Source of the DNA: an uncultured Selenomonadales bacterium
GTDB lineage: Bacteria; Bacillota; Negativicutes; Selenomonadales; Selenomonadaceae
Reading direction: 5' to 3'
Assembly (NCBI GenBank): GCA_937901445.1
Contig: CALDHY010000102.1
Coordinates: 1-22,417, forward strand
DNA: 22,417 bases
The notes beneath the pieces are model-generated. The model was not told where the DNA came from, did no database searches, and saw nothing but the letters and a program-made list of their open reading frames with translations. This document shows positions 8,439 to 16,222 of the stretch, in pieces. How positions within the stretch are numbered: position 1 is the stretch's first letter; each line of letters opens with the position of its first letter. A program made the translations under genes and the position numbers.

Positions 8439-9281
8439 ATGATACTGGTAACAGGAATAACGGGGCAGCTCGGCTACGACGTAGCAAAAGAATTGGAGCG
8501 GCGCGGAGAAGATTTTATCGGTACAACAAGGAAAGATTTTGATTTAAGCAACCCTGAAAGTGCAAAAAGTTTCATAATCGAAAAAAAACCGTCCGCCGTG
8601 ATTCATTGCGCGGCTTATACTGCCGTTGACAAGGCGGAATCTGAAGCCGAACTTGCACTTACTGTAAATGGATTATCGACGCGCAAAATTGCTGAAGGTT
8701 GCCGTGAAGTTGGAGCGAAAATGCTTTATGTAAGTACAGATTATGTTTTTGGCGGCGACGGCGATACACCCTACGAAATTTCAGACGAAAAAGCCCCGCA
8801 AAACATTTACGGCAAAAGTAAACTTTTGGGCGAAGATTCGGTTATTGCACTCCTGCGCGAATATTTTGTTGTAAGAATCAGTTGGGTATTCGGCAGCAAC
8901 GGCAAAAATTTTGTTAAAACTATGCTGAACTTCGACAAACGCCGCAAAAAAATTAGTGTAGTCGACGATCAAATTGGAAGTCCGACTTATACGGCAGACG
9001 TTGCGCCGTTGTTGGTTGATATGATTAAATCTGACAAGTACGGGATTTATCACGCCACTAACGAGGGCTTTTGCAGTTGGGCGGAATTTGCTGAAGAAAT
9101 TTTCAAGCAATCCGGACGTGAAATTACCGTTGAAAAAATTCCTACGTCAGATTATCCTACTCCGGCAAAACGCCCTTTCAATTCCAGATTAAGCAAAAAA
9201 ACACTTGACGCGGCGGGCTTTAACCGTTTGCCGAGTTGGCAAGACGCAGTTACCAGATTTATTAGTGGGATAGTTGGATAG
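8439..9281 (+). CDS. rfbD: dTDP-4-dehydrorhamnose reductase
   Basis: RfbD/RmlD carries out the last step of dTDP-L-rhamnose synthesis, reducing dTDP-4-dehydro-6-deoxy-L-mannose with NAD(P)H in the cytoplasm; the product feeds surface polysaccharide. The 280-residue length is typical. The Rossmann nucleotide motif TGITGQLG is at 5-12, the STDYVF segment at 99-104, the short-chain dehydrogenase Tyr-x3-Lys pair at Tyr124/Lys128 (YGKSK), and the family-typical DDQIGSPTYTADVA stretch at 176-189. ATG is preceded by the AAGGT repeat acting as a rather distant ribosome-binding site. Other rhamnose genes (rfbA, rfbB, rfbC) are not in the window. Its stop codon falls in the first units of the octamer foldback that follows. 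Confidence 0.93.
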   Translation: MILVTGITGQLGYDVAKELERRGEDFIGTTRKDFDLSNPESAKSFIIEKKPSAVIHCAAYTAVDKAESEAELALTVNGLSTRKIAEGCREVGAKMLYVSTDYVFGGDGDTPYEISDEKAPQNIYGKSKLLGEDSVIALLREYFVVRISWVFGSNGKNFVKTMLNFDKRRKKISVVDDQIGSPTYTADVAPLLVDMIKSDKYGIYHATNEGFCSWAEFAEEIFKQSGREITVEKIPTSDYPTPAKRPFNSRLSKKTLDAAGFNRLPSWQDAVTRFISGIVG

Positions 9282-9356
9282 TGTGGTAGTTGGATAGTGC
9301 GGTAGTGGCGTAGTTTTTTACTACAACACTATAACACCATCACACTACACCACTAC
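9265..9356. repeat. Foldback of 8-base units (site D)
   Basis: About six 8-base units of the GTGNGGTA/GTTGGATA type run from about 9265 to 9312. A T tract follows, then about four and a half complementary units of the CACACTAC/AACACTAT type (9320-9356). The arms form a long imperfect hairpin. It starts inside the rfbD coding end (stop at 9279-9281) and finishes 15 bases before the cupin ATG, just before its GGGAGG ribosome-binding site. The unit length (8) and sequence differ from the 7-base family elsewhere in the window. Confidence 0.8.
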
Positions 9357-9371
9357 AAGGGAGGTAATAAT

Positions 9372-9719
9372 ATGGCAGTCATAGAAAGTAAAACCGTTAC
9401 TGCAAAAAATAAAGCCGGCGGTAAAGGCGAAATTTCCATTACACACCTTTTGACGCCCAAAGAAATGGTCGGGCAATGTGAAATGTTTGCAAAAGTTGTT
9501 ATCCCGCCGGGCGCGTCCATTGGCGCACATTACCATTACGGCAATTCTGAAACTTATCACATTTTGCAAGGTAAAGCCAAATATAACGACAATGACAGAT
9601 TTTATGAAGTCGGCGCAGGCGCAACTACTTTTTGCGGCGATAACGCCATGCACGGCATCGAAAATATCGGCGACGAAGATTTAATTTTTATTGCACTTAT
9701 TATCAAAAATCCCCAATAG
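9372..9719 (+). CDS. Single-domain cupin protein
   Basis: A 115-residue small cupin, a metal-binding beta barrel. Cupin motif 1 is clear: G-x5-H-x-H-x4-E-x6-G is matched by GASIGAHYHYGNSETYHILQ and the following Gly (about residues 47-67), giving two His and one Glu metal ligands. Motif 2 is looser but supplies the fourth His and the trailing Asn in CGDNAMHGIEN. Substrate cannot be told from sequence; stand-alone cupins include isomerases, dioxygenases and sugar-binding regulators. The start is supported by a GGGAGG-like ribosome-binding site at 9359-9364. It sits between two foldback elements, and its TAG stop is the first part of the second one. Codon use matches the neighbours. Confidence 0.85.
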   Translation: MAVIESKTVTAKNKAGGKGEISITHLLTPKEMVGQCEMFAKVVIPPGASIGAHYHYGNSETYHILQGKAKYNDNDRFYEVGAGATTFCGDNAMHGIENIGDEDLIFIALIIKNPQ

Positions 9720-9780
9720 GGGCTAAGGGTTAAGGACTAGGGGCTAGGGATTAGGAAAAATTTCTAATCTCTAATCCCTA
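9719..9780. repeat. Intergenic foldback of 7-base units (site B)
   Basis: Five G-rich heptamers (GGGGCTA, AGGGTTA, AGGACTA, GGGGCTA, GGGATTA) run from 9719 to 9753, then a short A-rich spacer, then C-rich TCTAATC units and CCTA at 9763-9780. The right arm is shorter than the left. It fills almost the whole gap between the cupin stop and the ribosome-binding site of the yacL-like gene. Confidence 0.85.
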
Positions 9781-9798
9781 AAAAGAAGGTGAGGTTTA

Positions 9799-11031
9799 AT
9801 GCTGGATAAAGTAGTAAGATTTTTTATAATGCTGACGCTGATAATAGCGGGCGGCGCACTTTTCAGATTGGCAAGCCCTCAACTTACAACTTTTATCACT
9901 ACAGAATTTTTTCAATTTGAACTTGGAATTTTTCAGTTGACTGTAGCAAGCGCAATTTGTATTTTGGCAGGAGCGATACTGGGCGGCGTTGCCGGTTGGT
10001 TTATATCGCCGTTTCTGATTCGTAAACTTGGAATTTTTACCGCCTTTGTAGAAAAACAACTTAGTAAAATGCCAATTCACGACGTTATCGCCGGAGCTGC
10101 CGGATTGGCGATAGGACTTATAATAGCGGACTTATTGGGAAATGCTTTTTCAAGAATACCCGTCGTGGGAAATTATATTCCAATCGTTTTCAGTATAGTT
10201 TTGGGAACTTTGGGAATTCGTATAACGATAAAAAAACGCAAAGAAATTACTGCAAGTTTTTCATCAGTTCCAAAAGTTTTGAAGGAAATTTTGAAAAGCC
10301 GTGAAAATAAAAACTCTAAAGAAACTGAAAACGCAGAAACGCTTGAAAATGTTGAAACTGCAAAAATTGAAAAACCTGTCGAAGTTGCGGCGGAAGAAAA
10401 TCCCAAGCCGAAAGTTAGTCTTGTCAAAGCTAAAAATAATACCAACTACAAAATTTTAGATACGAACGTTATTATTGACGGGCGAATTTCTGACATTTGC
10501 AAAACGGGTTTTCTTGAGGGCAAGCTTTTAATTCCGGTTTTCGTTTTGGAAGAATTACAGCACATAGCAGATTCAGCTGACAGTTTGCGGCGCGTGCGCG
10601 GCAGACGCGGGCTTGACGTATTGCAAAAAATTCGTGAAGAATCCCCGCTCGAAGTCGAAATTATGAACATTGACTTTGAAGATATTCACGAAGTCGATTC
10701 TAAACTTGTAAGACTTGCACAAAAAATCGGCGGCAAAATTATTACCAACGATTTTAACTTGAATAAAGTTGCACAACTGCGCGGCGTCGAAGTCTTGAAT
10801 ATTAACGATTTATCAAACGCAGTTAAAGCCGTTGTAATTCCCGGCGAAACTATGAAAGTTCAAGTTGTACGTGACGGCAAGGAGCCGGGACAAGGCGTGG
10901 CGTATCTTGACGACGGCACAATGATTGTTATTGAAAACGGGCACAGATATTTAAGCAGGACAATTTCAGTTGAGGTTACATCTGCGTTGCAAACTTCAGC
11001 CGGCAGAATGATTTTTGCAAAGCCGCGTTAA
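9799..11031 (+). CDS. yacL: Membrane-anchored PIN-TRAM domain protein (YacL family)
   Basis: A 410-residue protein of the YacL family found across Firmicutes. Four hydrophobic segments (about 5-25, 47-70, 95-118 and 122-142) anchor it in the membrane. A charged Glu/Lys linker follows (145-215), then a PIN nuclease domain whose acidic residues are visible at Asp221 (LDTNVIIDGR), Glu251, Asp300 and Asp318 (TNDFN). A C-terminal TRAM domain (about 345-410) would bind RNA. The family is a putative RNase of uncertain substrate. ATG is preceded by AAGGTGAGG. It is followed after 17-23 bases by the cheB-like gene, so the two may share a transcript. Confidence 0.88.
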   Translation: MLDKVVRFFIMLTLIIAGGALFRLASPQLTTFITTEFFQFELGIFQLTVASAICILAGAILGGVAGWFISPFLIRKLGIFTAFVEKQLSKMPIHDVIAGAAGLAIGLIIADLLGNAFSRIPVVGNYIPIVFSIVLGTLGIRITIKKRKEITASFSSVPKVLKEILKSRENKNSKETENAETLENVETAKIEKPVEVAAEENPKPKVSLVKAKNNTNYKILDTNVIIDGRISDICKTGFLEGKLLIPVFVLEELQHIADSADSLRRVRGRRGLDVLQKIREESPLEVEIMNIDFEDIHEVDSKLVRLAQKIGGKIITNDFNLNKVAQLRGVEVLNINDLSNAVKAVVIPGETMKVQVVRDGKEPGQGVAYLDDGTMIVIENGHRYLSRTISVEVTSALQTSAGRMIFAKPR

Positions 11032-11054
11032 ACATTTGAAAGGGGGCGATGATA

Positions 11055-11633
11055 TTGGCGAGAAAAATAAAATTAGTGGCAATGGGATCATCAACAGGCG
11101 GCGTGGAGGCGTTATCAGCAATTTTGCCAAAATTAAAGCCGCCGTTCCCGCCAATAGTCGTCGTTCAACATATTCCGGCGGGCTTTTCCAGAATGTTTTC
11201 CGAACGAATGAATAAAGAAAGTGCGTTGACAGTTAAGGAGGCTGAAGACGGCGAACTTGTAAAGCCGGACTGCGTGTACATTGCACCGGGCGGCTTGCAT
11301 ATGAAATTAATCAAGCAAAATGAAAACTTGCAAATAAAATGTTTTATGGCTCCGCCGGTACATTCTTGCAGACCGGCAGTCGATATTTTATTTTTTTCAG
11401 TGGCAGAATTGGTCGGCGCGGAGGCGTTGGGCGTCATTTTAACGGGAATTGGTAAAGACGGCGCGGCGGGGCTTTTAGCTATGAAAAATAAAGGCGCGTT
11501 GACATTAGGGCAAGATGAGGCAACTTCTGCCGTTTACGGTATGCCGAAATCTGCGTTTGACTGCGGCGCAGTCTTAAAACAACTGCCGCTTGACAGTATG
11601 CCGCTCACTATTAATTCTATGGTAAGACAGTAA
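11055..11633 (+). CDS. cheB: Stand-alone CheB-type methylesterase domain
   Basis: CheB methylesterases remove methyl groups from (and deamidate) chemoreceptors. The 192-residue product is only the catalytic domain, without the N-terminal response-regulator receiver found in classical CheB. The active-site residues are visible: Ser in GSSTGG near the N-terminus, His in VVQHIP, and Asp in TGIGKDG. The conserved IAPGGLHM and GMPKSA segments are also present. The start was chosen as TTG at 11055, because the AAAGGGGG element (11039-11046) is 8 bases before it but only 2 bases before the ATG at 11049; the ATG would add two residues. Receiver-free CheB domains occur in some alternative chemosensory systems and in fusion proteins. 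No other chemotaxis genes are in the window. Confidence 0.88.
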   Translation: MARKIKLVAMGSSTGGVEALSAILPKLKPPFPPIVVVQHIPAGFSRMFSERMNKESALTVKEAEDGELVKPDCVYIAPGGLHMKLIKQNENLQIKCFMAPPVHSCRPAVDILFFSVAELVGAEALGVILTGIGKDGAAGLLAMKNKGALTLGQDEATSAVYGMPKSAFDCGAVLKQLPLDSMPLTINSMVRQ

Positions 11634-11643
11634 AAATAAAAAA

Positions 11644-11672
11644 GCCGCTCGAATTGGAGCGGTTATTTTTTT
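11644..11672. terminator. Bidirectional intrinsic terminator after cheB
   Basis: A 6-bp GC-rich stem (CCGCTC 11645-11650 with GAGCGG 11657-11662) and 6-base loop are followed by seven T at 11666-11672. The opposite strand has a comparable T-rich tail, so it may also end the dynamin-like transcript, whose stop is about 105 bases to the right. Nothing else is seen in 11673-11777. Confidence 0.85.
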
Positions 11673-11777
11673 GTCGAAAAAATTTTTCTTCTAAAAGACT
11701 TGTATATATTTCAAAAAGCAAAGGATTTTTCAAATTTTTAGCGAATTTTTCGGGTGTCTCCCTTCCCCTGAAAAAAT

Positions 11778-14489
11778 TTAAAAGTCAAGTTTATTTTGCA
11801 TAACTTTAATAGCGTTGACGATGGCTTTTCTATTTTCACGAATTGCGCCCTGTTCGATAATCTGTTCAAACTGCGCAGGCATTAAAAGTGTGGCGTTATT
11901 ACGAATCCACGCACGAAATTCTTTTGCGCCTTCACCGGCTTGCAAGTGTTCACGGATAAGCTCAACATTTTTTGTAACGACGGAAATAAAGGCGCGTTCA
12001 AGTCCAATAGCATTGATAACCGCCTTTGACGTAATATCGCGCAGTATTTCAATATCAGCGTCAAGCGTTGCAACCATATCTTCCTTGCTTTGCATACGTT
12101 TAATTTTGCGCGCCATTTCATGAAGTCCCTCAAGGTTAAATTCGGCGTGCGCGGCAGTATCAGCAGTTGAATCGGGCGTTGAATAGTTGCCCAACAATTT
12201 TTCTATCGCTTGAATACGTTTTGTGGGCGGGAAAGTTTTCCAGCTGTCATCGTAGAAAAGATTTTCCAACTTGTTGCCGAGTTTATCTTTGCCCTTAATT
12301 CTTGCGTCAGCTTGCACGTCAACCAAATTAATTCCGGCGGCGGCTACAGATTCAGCCCATTTTTTAAGCGGCAGAGAATTAATATCCATTTGCACGGCGT
12401 CCTGATTATCTTCAAAAACCCCGCGCAAAAAGTTTTCATTATCGCTTACTGTTTTTGGATTATTCGGCTTTGCAACAGTTTCAGGTGCGGCGTCAAGTGT
12501 TTCATGAACTAAAATTTTTGAAAAGAAATTATTTCCTGCGCGACTTACATTAACCAAATCAGTCATTGGCATATTGTAATAAACTGCAAGCGAAACCAAT
12601 TCGGCGAAAGTTGCTTTAACTTTATTCAAGCGTTCATCTTCAGCAAACGGCGTTGAAATTAAAGTTTGAATCAACGTAGTTACAAAACGTTCAACCAATG
12701 AATTAAAATTGCAAATGGAGCCGTCTTGAATCAGCATACCGTCAAAAAGTTTGTTGACAGATTTTTCAAGCGCGGCGCGGTGTGGCGTGCCGTCTTCCAT
12801 TCCCATAATTTTCAAGAATGATTCAACAAGCGCAATTCTTAAATCATCCTGTTTCTTGATTGTAAGTTTTGAGGCGTTCGTAACGATATTTTCAACATAT
12901 TTTTTGCCGAGCTTATCACGAACATTGCCGTTAATCGTGGTGGCGGGGTAAATACCGTCAGGGTCAATCGCCAAACTGTATTCAATATCCTGAATTAAAT
13001 TTTGTGTATATTCGGCGTCAGACAGCGGGTAAATATTTTCAATTTCGGCTTTAAGCGCGTTTGTGAAAGGCGCAGATTTTATAATTTCGCCGGTATGAAT
13101 TTTGGTAATTCTGTTAGATTCTTGAATGAAGCGCGGCAGTTTACTTTGAATTTCCATTAAAATTTCTGCGCTAACGTCGGTGTAGTTTAATTCGCCGCTG
13201 TCGTAGCGTTCAAGCAAATTCCTCAAAACTTCCTGCGTTTGCGTCAAGGTAGATTCTGCGCGGCGTTTGATAACTTCAAAGCGGTCATTGTCATAGTACT
13301 GTTGCATTTTTTTATGTAAAACCGGTACGCCGTCACCGTCGGGAAGTTGCCATTCATCAATAACGCGGCTTGCAACGTCGCCCGCCATTAATCCTTGTCT
13401 TTCAAGAAATGCTCGCGCAGATCCGCCTATAACGTGGTTATCGAGGGCAATTTGATATTTGTTGACTGATTCATTTTTCAGCGCGGCAAAATTATTTCTT
13501 GCAGTTTGAGAATCAGCGGCGCGGTCGATTTTATTACCGAAAACAAAACATTTTGCGCTAAGTTTAATACCGTCAGCGTCTTGCCCTTTGCGCAACATAT
13601 CAAGTTGAGTACCGGTTAAATTCGGTCTGTCGCCAACATTCGTAACCAAAATAATTGCGTCGGCAGTTTTTAACATTTCTTCAGTTTGGCGTTTGTGTAA
13701 ATCAGTTGGAGAATCGAAGCCCGGCACGTCATAAAGTACAAGGTGGCTCATTTCTGCAAGTTGAGTTGAACGAATTGTAACGCTTTTGACGGCGTAGGGG
13801 TGCGGTTGACGAATAACGGAGCCGTCGGGATTTTTGCCGCTCATTCCTGTAATATAAGTTTTAAATTCGTTGAATTCGTCGCCGCCCGTCCAATATTCCG
13901 CGCCGAAAGTCATTGTGGCGTGCCCTAAAAGCGGCAAAAGTTTTTGTTTGCCTTCAAGAATCGCTTTAATATCTTCGGCGGTTGTGCCGTTGTGTACCAT
14001 AAAAATATTTTGGCGTTCGGGGTCCGTTTCAACTGCGCGCCAATAATTATTGAAGGCGTCAAGCGTCATTGTGAAAAAATCTGCCGCGTCAGGGTATTTG
14101 ACGTCGTTTAACATACGCTTGAAATTTTTATTAAATTCGTCGCGGCTGTAAAAATAAACTTCAGCTAAATCTGTATCGCCGGAGCGAATTTCGGTTGTAG
14201 TGTAAGTGCAACGCTCGGAATATTCCGGCAGTACCATTGCCTTAATCAGCGCGTTTCCAAGTGTAGACTTGCCGGCTTTTTCAAGTCCGACAATCGCCAC
14301 CGTAAATTCACGGCTGCTCAATTTTTTCAAAATTACTTTGTTAGCCGCTTGAAGTTTTGCAAGTTCCTCGCGTTCCGCGCCTTGTACAACCAAGCCCTCT
14401 TTGTCGACTTCAAAAATTTCGCTGAAAGTGCGGTCGGCGTTTGAAAGTTTGTCAATAAAATCTTGCTTGCTTTGTTCCCAACTGCTCAT
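11778..14489 (-). CDS. Dynamin-like large GTPase
   Basis: A 903-residue member of the bacterial dynamin-like GTPases. The G motifs are all readable: G1 GLEKAGKST at about 68-76, G2 threonines in the TTTEI segment near 97-99, G3 DVPG at 254-257 and G4 NKID at 319-322. The remaining 550 residues are mostly helical, as expected for bundle and stalk regions, but no clear hydrophobic membrane paddle or transmembrane span is evident. Bacterial dynamins remodel membranes, and some protect the envelope during phage attack; which applies here is unknown. The start was moved to ATG 14489: the AAAGGAG element (14498-14504) is 8 bases upstream of it, whereas an upstream ATG at 14495 is only 2 bases from it and an earlier TTG lies inside the sequence containing it. 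It is transcribed alone, divergently from the methyltransferase-like/Suf operon. Confidence 0.88.
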   Translation of the reverse strand: MSSWEQSKQDFIDKLSNADRTFSEIFEVDKEGLVVQGAEREELAKLQAANKVILKKLSSREFTVAIVGLEKAGKSTLGNALIKAMVLPEYSERCTYTTTEIRSGDTDLAEVYFYSRDEFNKNFKRMLNDVKYPDAADFFTMTLDAFNNYWRAVETDPERQNIFMVHNGTTAEDIKAILEGKQKLLPLLGHATMTFGAEYWTGGDEFNEFKTYITGMSGKNPDGSVIRQPHPYAVKSVTIRSTQLAEMSHLVLYDVPGFDSPTDLHKRQTEEMLKTADAIILVTNVGDRPNLTGTQLDMLRKGQDADGIKLSAKCFVFGNKIDRAADSQTARNNFAALKNESVNKYQIALDNHVIGGSARAFLERQGLMAGDVASRVIDEWQLPDGDGVPVLHKKMQQYYDNDRFEVIKRRAESTLTQTQEVLRNLLERYDSGELNYTDVSAEILMEIQSKLPRFIQESNRITKIHTGEIIKSAPFTNALKAEIENIYPLSDAEYTQNLIQDIEYSLAIDPDGIYPATTINGNVRDKLGKKYVENIVTNASKLTIKKQDDLRIALVESFLKIMGMEDGTPHRAALEKSVNKLFDGMLIQDGSICNFNSLVERFVTTLIQTLISTPFAEDERLNKVKATFAELVSLAVYYNMPMTDLVNVSRAGNNFFSKILVHETLDAAPETVAKPNNPKTVSDNENFLRGVFEDNQDAVQMDINSLPLKKWAESVAAAGINLVDVQADARIKGKDKLGNKLENLFYDDSWKTFPPTKRIQAIEKLLGNYSTPDSTADTAAHAEFNLEGLHEMARKIKRMQSKEDMVATLDADIEILRDITSKAVINAIGLERAFISVVTKNVELIREHLQAGEGAKEFRAWIRNNATLLMPAQFEQIIEQGAIRENRKAIVNAIKVMQNKLDF

Positions 14490-14566
14490 TTTCATTTCTC
14501 CTTTCAATTTGGTAAAATTTTAACAGTTAGATTTTAAGTTGTAAAGTTAGCACTATTATTAAAAGT

Positions 14567-14595
14567 TTGCCAAAAGTTCAAAGAGGATTTATAAT
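14567..14595 (+). promoter_or_regulatory. Strong sigma70-type promoter of the methyltransferase-like/sufCB operon
   Basis: TTGCCA (14567-14572), a 17-base spacer and a perfect TATAAT (14590-14595). Transcription would start near 14602, leaving only about 20 bases of leader before the ATG at 14623. Confidence 0.75.
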
Positions 14596-14622
14596 TTCAA
14601 AAATATTTTGGAGTGCTTTTTA

Positions 14623-15462
14623 ATGTTGACAGATTTAATTTTTGGCGATGATTTTTTTGACAAGATTTTAATTGTGGAAAGCGGCGAATACATTTCAATT
14701 TTGGCTGAAAGATTTCCCGACGCCGAAATTTTTTTTGTTACGACTGAAGAAGATTTTTTTGACGAACGCGCCAAAATTTTTGTAATGGATTATCGAGAGG
14801 AAATTTTGCCGTTTGACTTAGAATTTTTTGATTTAATAATTGGCGATTTAACTTTGGAAGTTGTAGTAAATCCGCAGGATATAGCAGCGGGATTTTCAAG
14901 ATATATTAAGCAGACGGGAATTTTTTTGACGAGTTTCAGAAACATTCGGCACTGGAAAATTTTAGAAAAGCTTATGGACGGCTGGTTTAACGGGATTGTT
15001 TCAAGATTTTACACGCGCACAAATTTTGAACGGCTTTTATTTGCGTCATTTTATAAAGACGTGAAATTTTCGCCGGTAATAAAATCAGCTCCGCCAAAAC
15101 TTTTGGAAAAATTGATTGAGTGCGGCTTTGAAAATTACGGCGACGATTTGGAAGTAGAAATTTGGCAGGTACGGGCGGCGCGTTCAATCCCTGAATTATC
15201 GCTGTTAAAATCTATGTACACGCCTGAATTTCGCGCAGAATTTGCAAGGATAATTCACCGCGTCGAATACGATATTGAAACGGCTGACAGCGTGGAAAAT
15301 TTTTGGCGGCTGTATGACGAAGTTGGAATGTTCGCTGACTACGCGGCGGAATTTATAAATGAAATTGTAATTCACAAGGAAAATTTTTATAAAAACCTGC
15401 GCGAAAATTCTACAAGAATTGAAATTGAAAAAATTATCGCCGAAATTGAGACTTTGACGTAA
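14623..15462 (+). CDS. Degenerate class I methyltransferase-like protein
   Basis: A 279-residue protein. The segment around residues 60-120 keeps the pattern of the second half of a SAM-dependent methyltransferase Rossmann fold: a strand of the F-D-L-I-I-G-D type, a helix with NPQDIAAGFSRYIKQTG, then strand FLTSFRNIRHW, matching the N-I-R-H-W ending common in such enzymes. The N-terminal strand-loop (ILIVESGEYISILAERFPDAEIFFVT) aligns with motif I, but the glycine-rich SAM loop is missing, so catalysis is doubtful. The C-terminal half is helical and unassigned. The start is ATG 14623, 9 bases after GGAG (14610-14613); a TTG at 14608 overlaps that element and is unlikely. It is followed after 24 bases by the sufC-like gene and probably shares its transcript. 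Confidence 0.65.
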   Translation: MLTDLIFGDDFFDKILIVESGEYISILAERFPDAEIFFVTTEEDFFDERAKIFVMDYREEILPFDLEFFDLIIGDLTLEVVVNPQDIAAGFSRYIKQTGIFLTSFRNIRHWKILEKLMDGWFNGIVSRFYTRTNFERLLFASFYKDVKFSPVIKSAPPKLLEKLIECGFENYGDDLEVEIWQVRAARSIPELSLLKSMYTPEFRAEFARIIHRVEYDIETADSVENFWRLYDEVGMFADYAAEFINEIVIHKENFYKNLRENSTRIEIEKIIAEIETLT

Positions 15463-15486
15463 TTTTAAAAATAGGAGAGATTAACA

Positions 15487-16218
15487 TTGCTTGAATTAAA
15501 AAATATAACCTTCAGCGTGACTGAAGAAAATCGACAGATTGAAATAATACGCGGGATAAATTTGACGCTGGAAAATAATAAATTCGTTGTAATAACGGGA
15601 CCGAACGGCGGCGGCAAATCGACGCTTGCAAGAATTATCGCAGGAATTGAAAAACCTACCGACGGGCAAATTATTTTTGACGGCGTAGACATTACCGAAA
15701 AAAATATTACCGAACGCGCAAAGTTGGGAATAAGTTTCGCGTTTCAGCAACCTGTAAAATTTAAAGGGCTTGAAGTTTTCGACTTGTTGAGATTGGCGGC
15801 GGGCGGCAAATTAAAATTCAACGACGCTTGCGATTATCTTTCAGCAGTCGGACTTTGTGCGCGGGATTATATCAACCGTGAAGTAAATTCTTCACTTTCC
15901 GGCGGCGAACTTAAAAGAATTGAAATTGCAACGATTTTAGCGCGTAAAACCAAACTTTCAATTTTTGACGAACCTGAAGCGGGGATTGATTTATGGAGCT
16001 TTAAACATCTGATACAAATTTTTGAAGATATGCGCAAAAATATTTCTGACAGCTCAATTATTATTATTTCGCACCAAGAAAGAATTTTGAGTATTGCAGA
16101 TGAAATAATTGTGTTGGCTGACGGGCAAATTAAAAAGCACGGCGACGCCAAAACCATTTTGCCGGAAATTATCAACAGCGAAAATGTTATCAAAGAATGT
16201 GACAAATTGAAGAGGTAG
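15487..16218 (+). CDS. sufC: SufC-type Fe-S cluster assembly ATPase (SmsC)
   Basis: This is the ABC-type ATPase that powers the SufB scaffold in Fe-S cluster biogenesis in the cytoplasm; it is not a transporter subunit. The 243-residue chain shows Walker A GPNGGGKST (38-46), a Q-loop near 87-88, signature LSGGELKR (137-144), Walker B LSIFDEPE with Asp161/Glu162, and the H-loop His196. The E-x-K-R after the signature and the short length are typical of SufC. It starts at TTG 15487, 8 bases after AGGAGA. The sufB-like gene begins 4 bases downstream. With sufD, sufS and sufU absent next to it, the pair resembles the SUF-like minimal system (SMS: SmsC-SmsB) rather than a full suf operon. Confidence 0.9.
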   Translation: MLELKNITFSVTEENRQIEIIRGINLTLENNKFVVITGPNGGGKSTLARIIAGIEKPTDGQIIFDGVDITEKNITERAKLGISFAFQQPVKFKGLEVFDLLRLAAGGKLKFNDACDYLSAVGLCARDYINREVNSSLSGGELKRIEIATILARKTKLSIFDEPEAGIDLWSFKHLIQIFEDMRKNISDSSIIIISHQERILSIADEIIVLADGQIKKHGDAKTILPEIINSENVIKECDKLKR

Positions 16219-16222
16219 AAAA

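Noticed and set aside
14608..14622. TTG start at 14608 for the methyltransferase-like gene.
   Set aside because: It overlaps the GGAG ribosome-binding site; ATG at 14623 has correct spacing.
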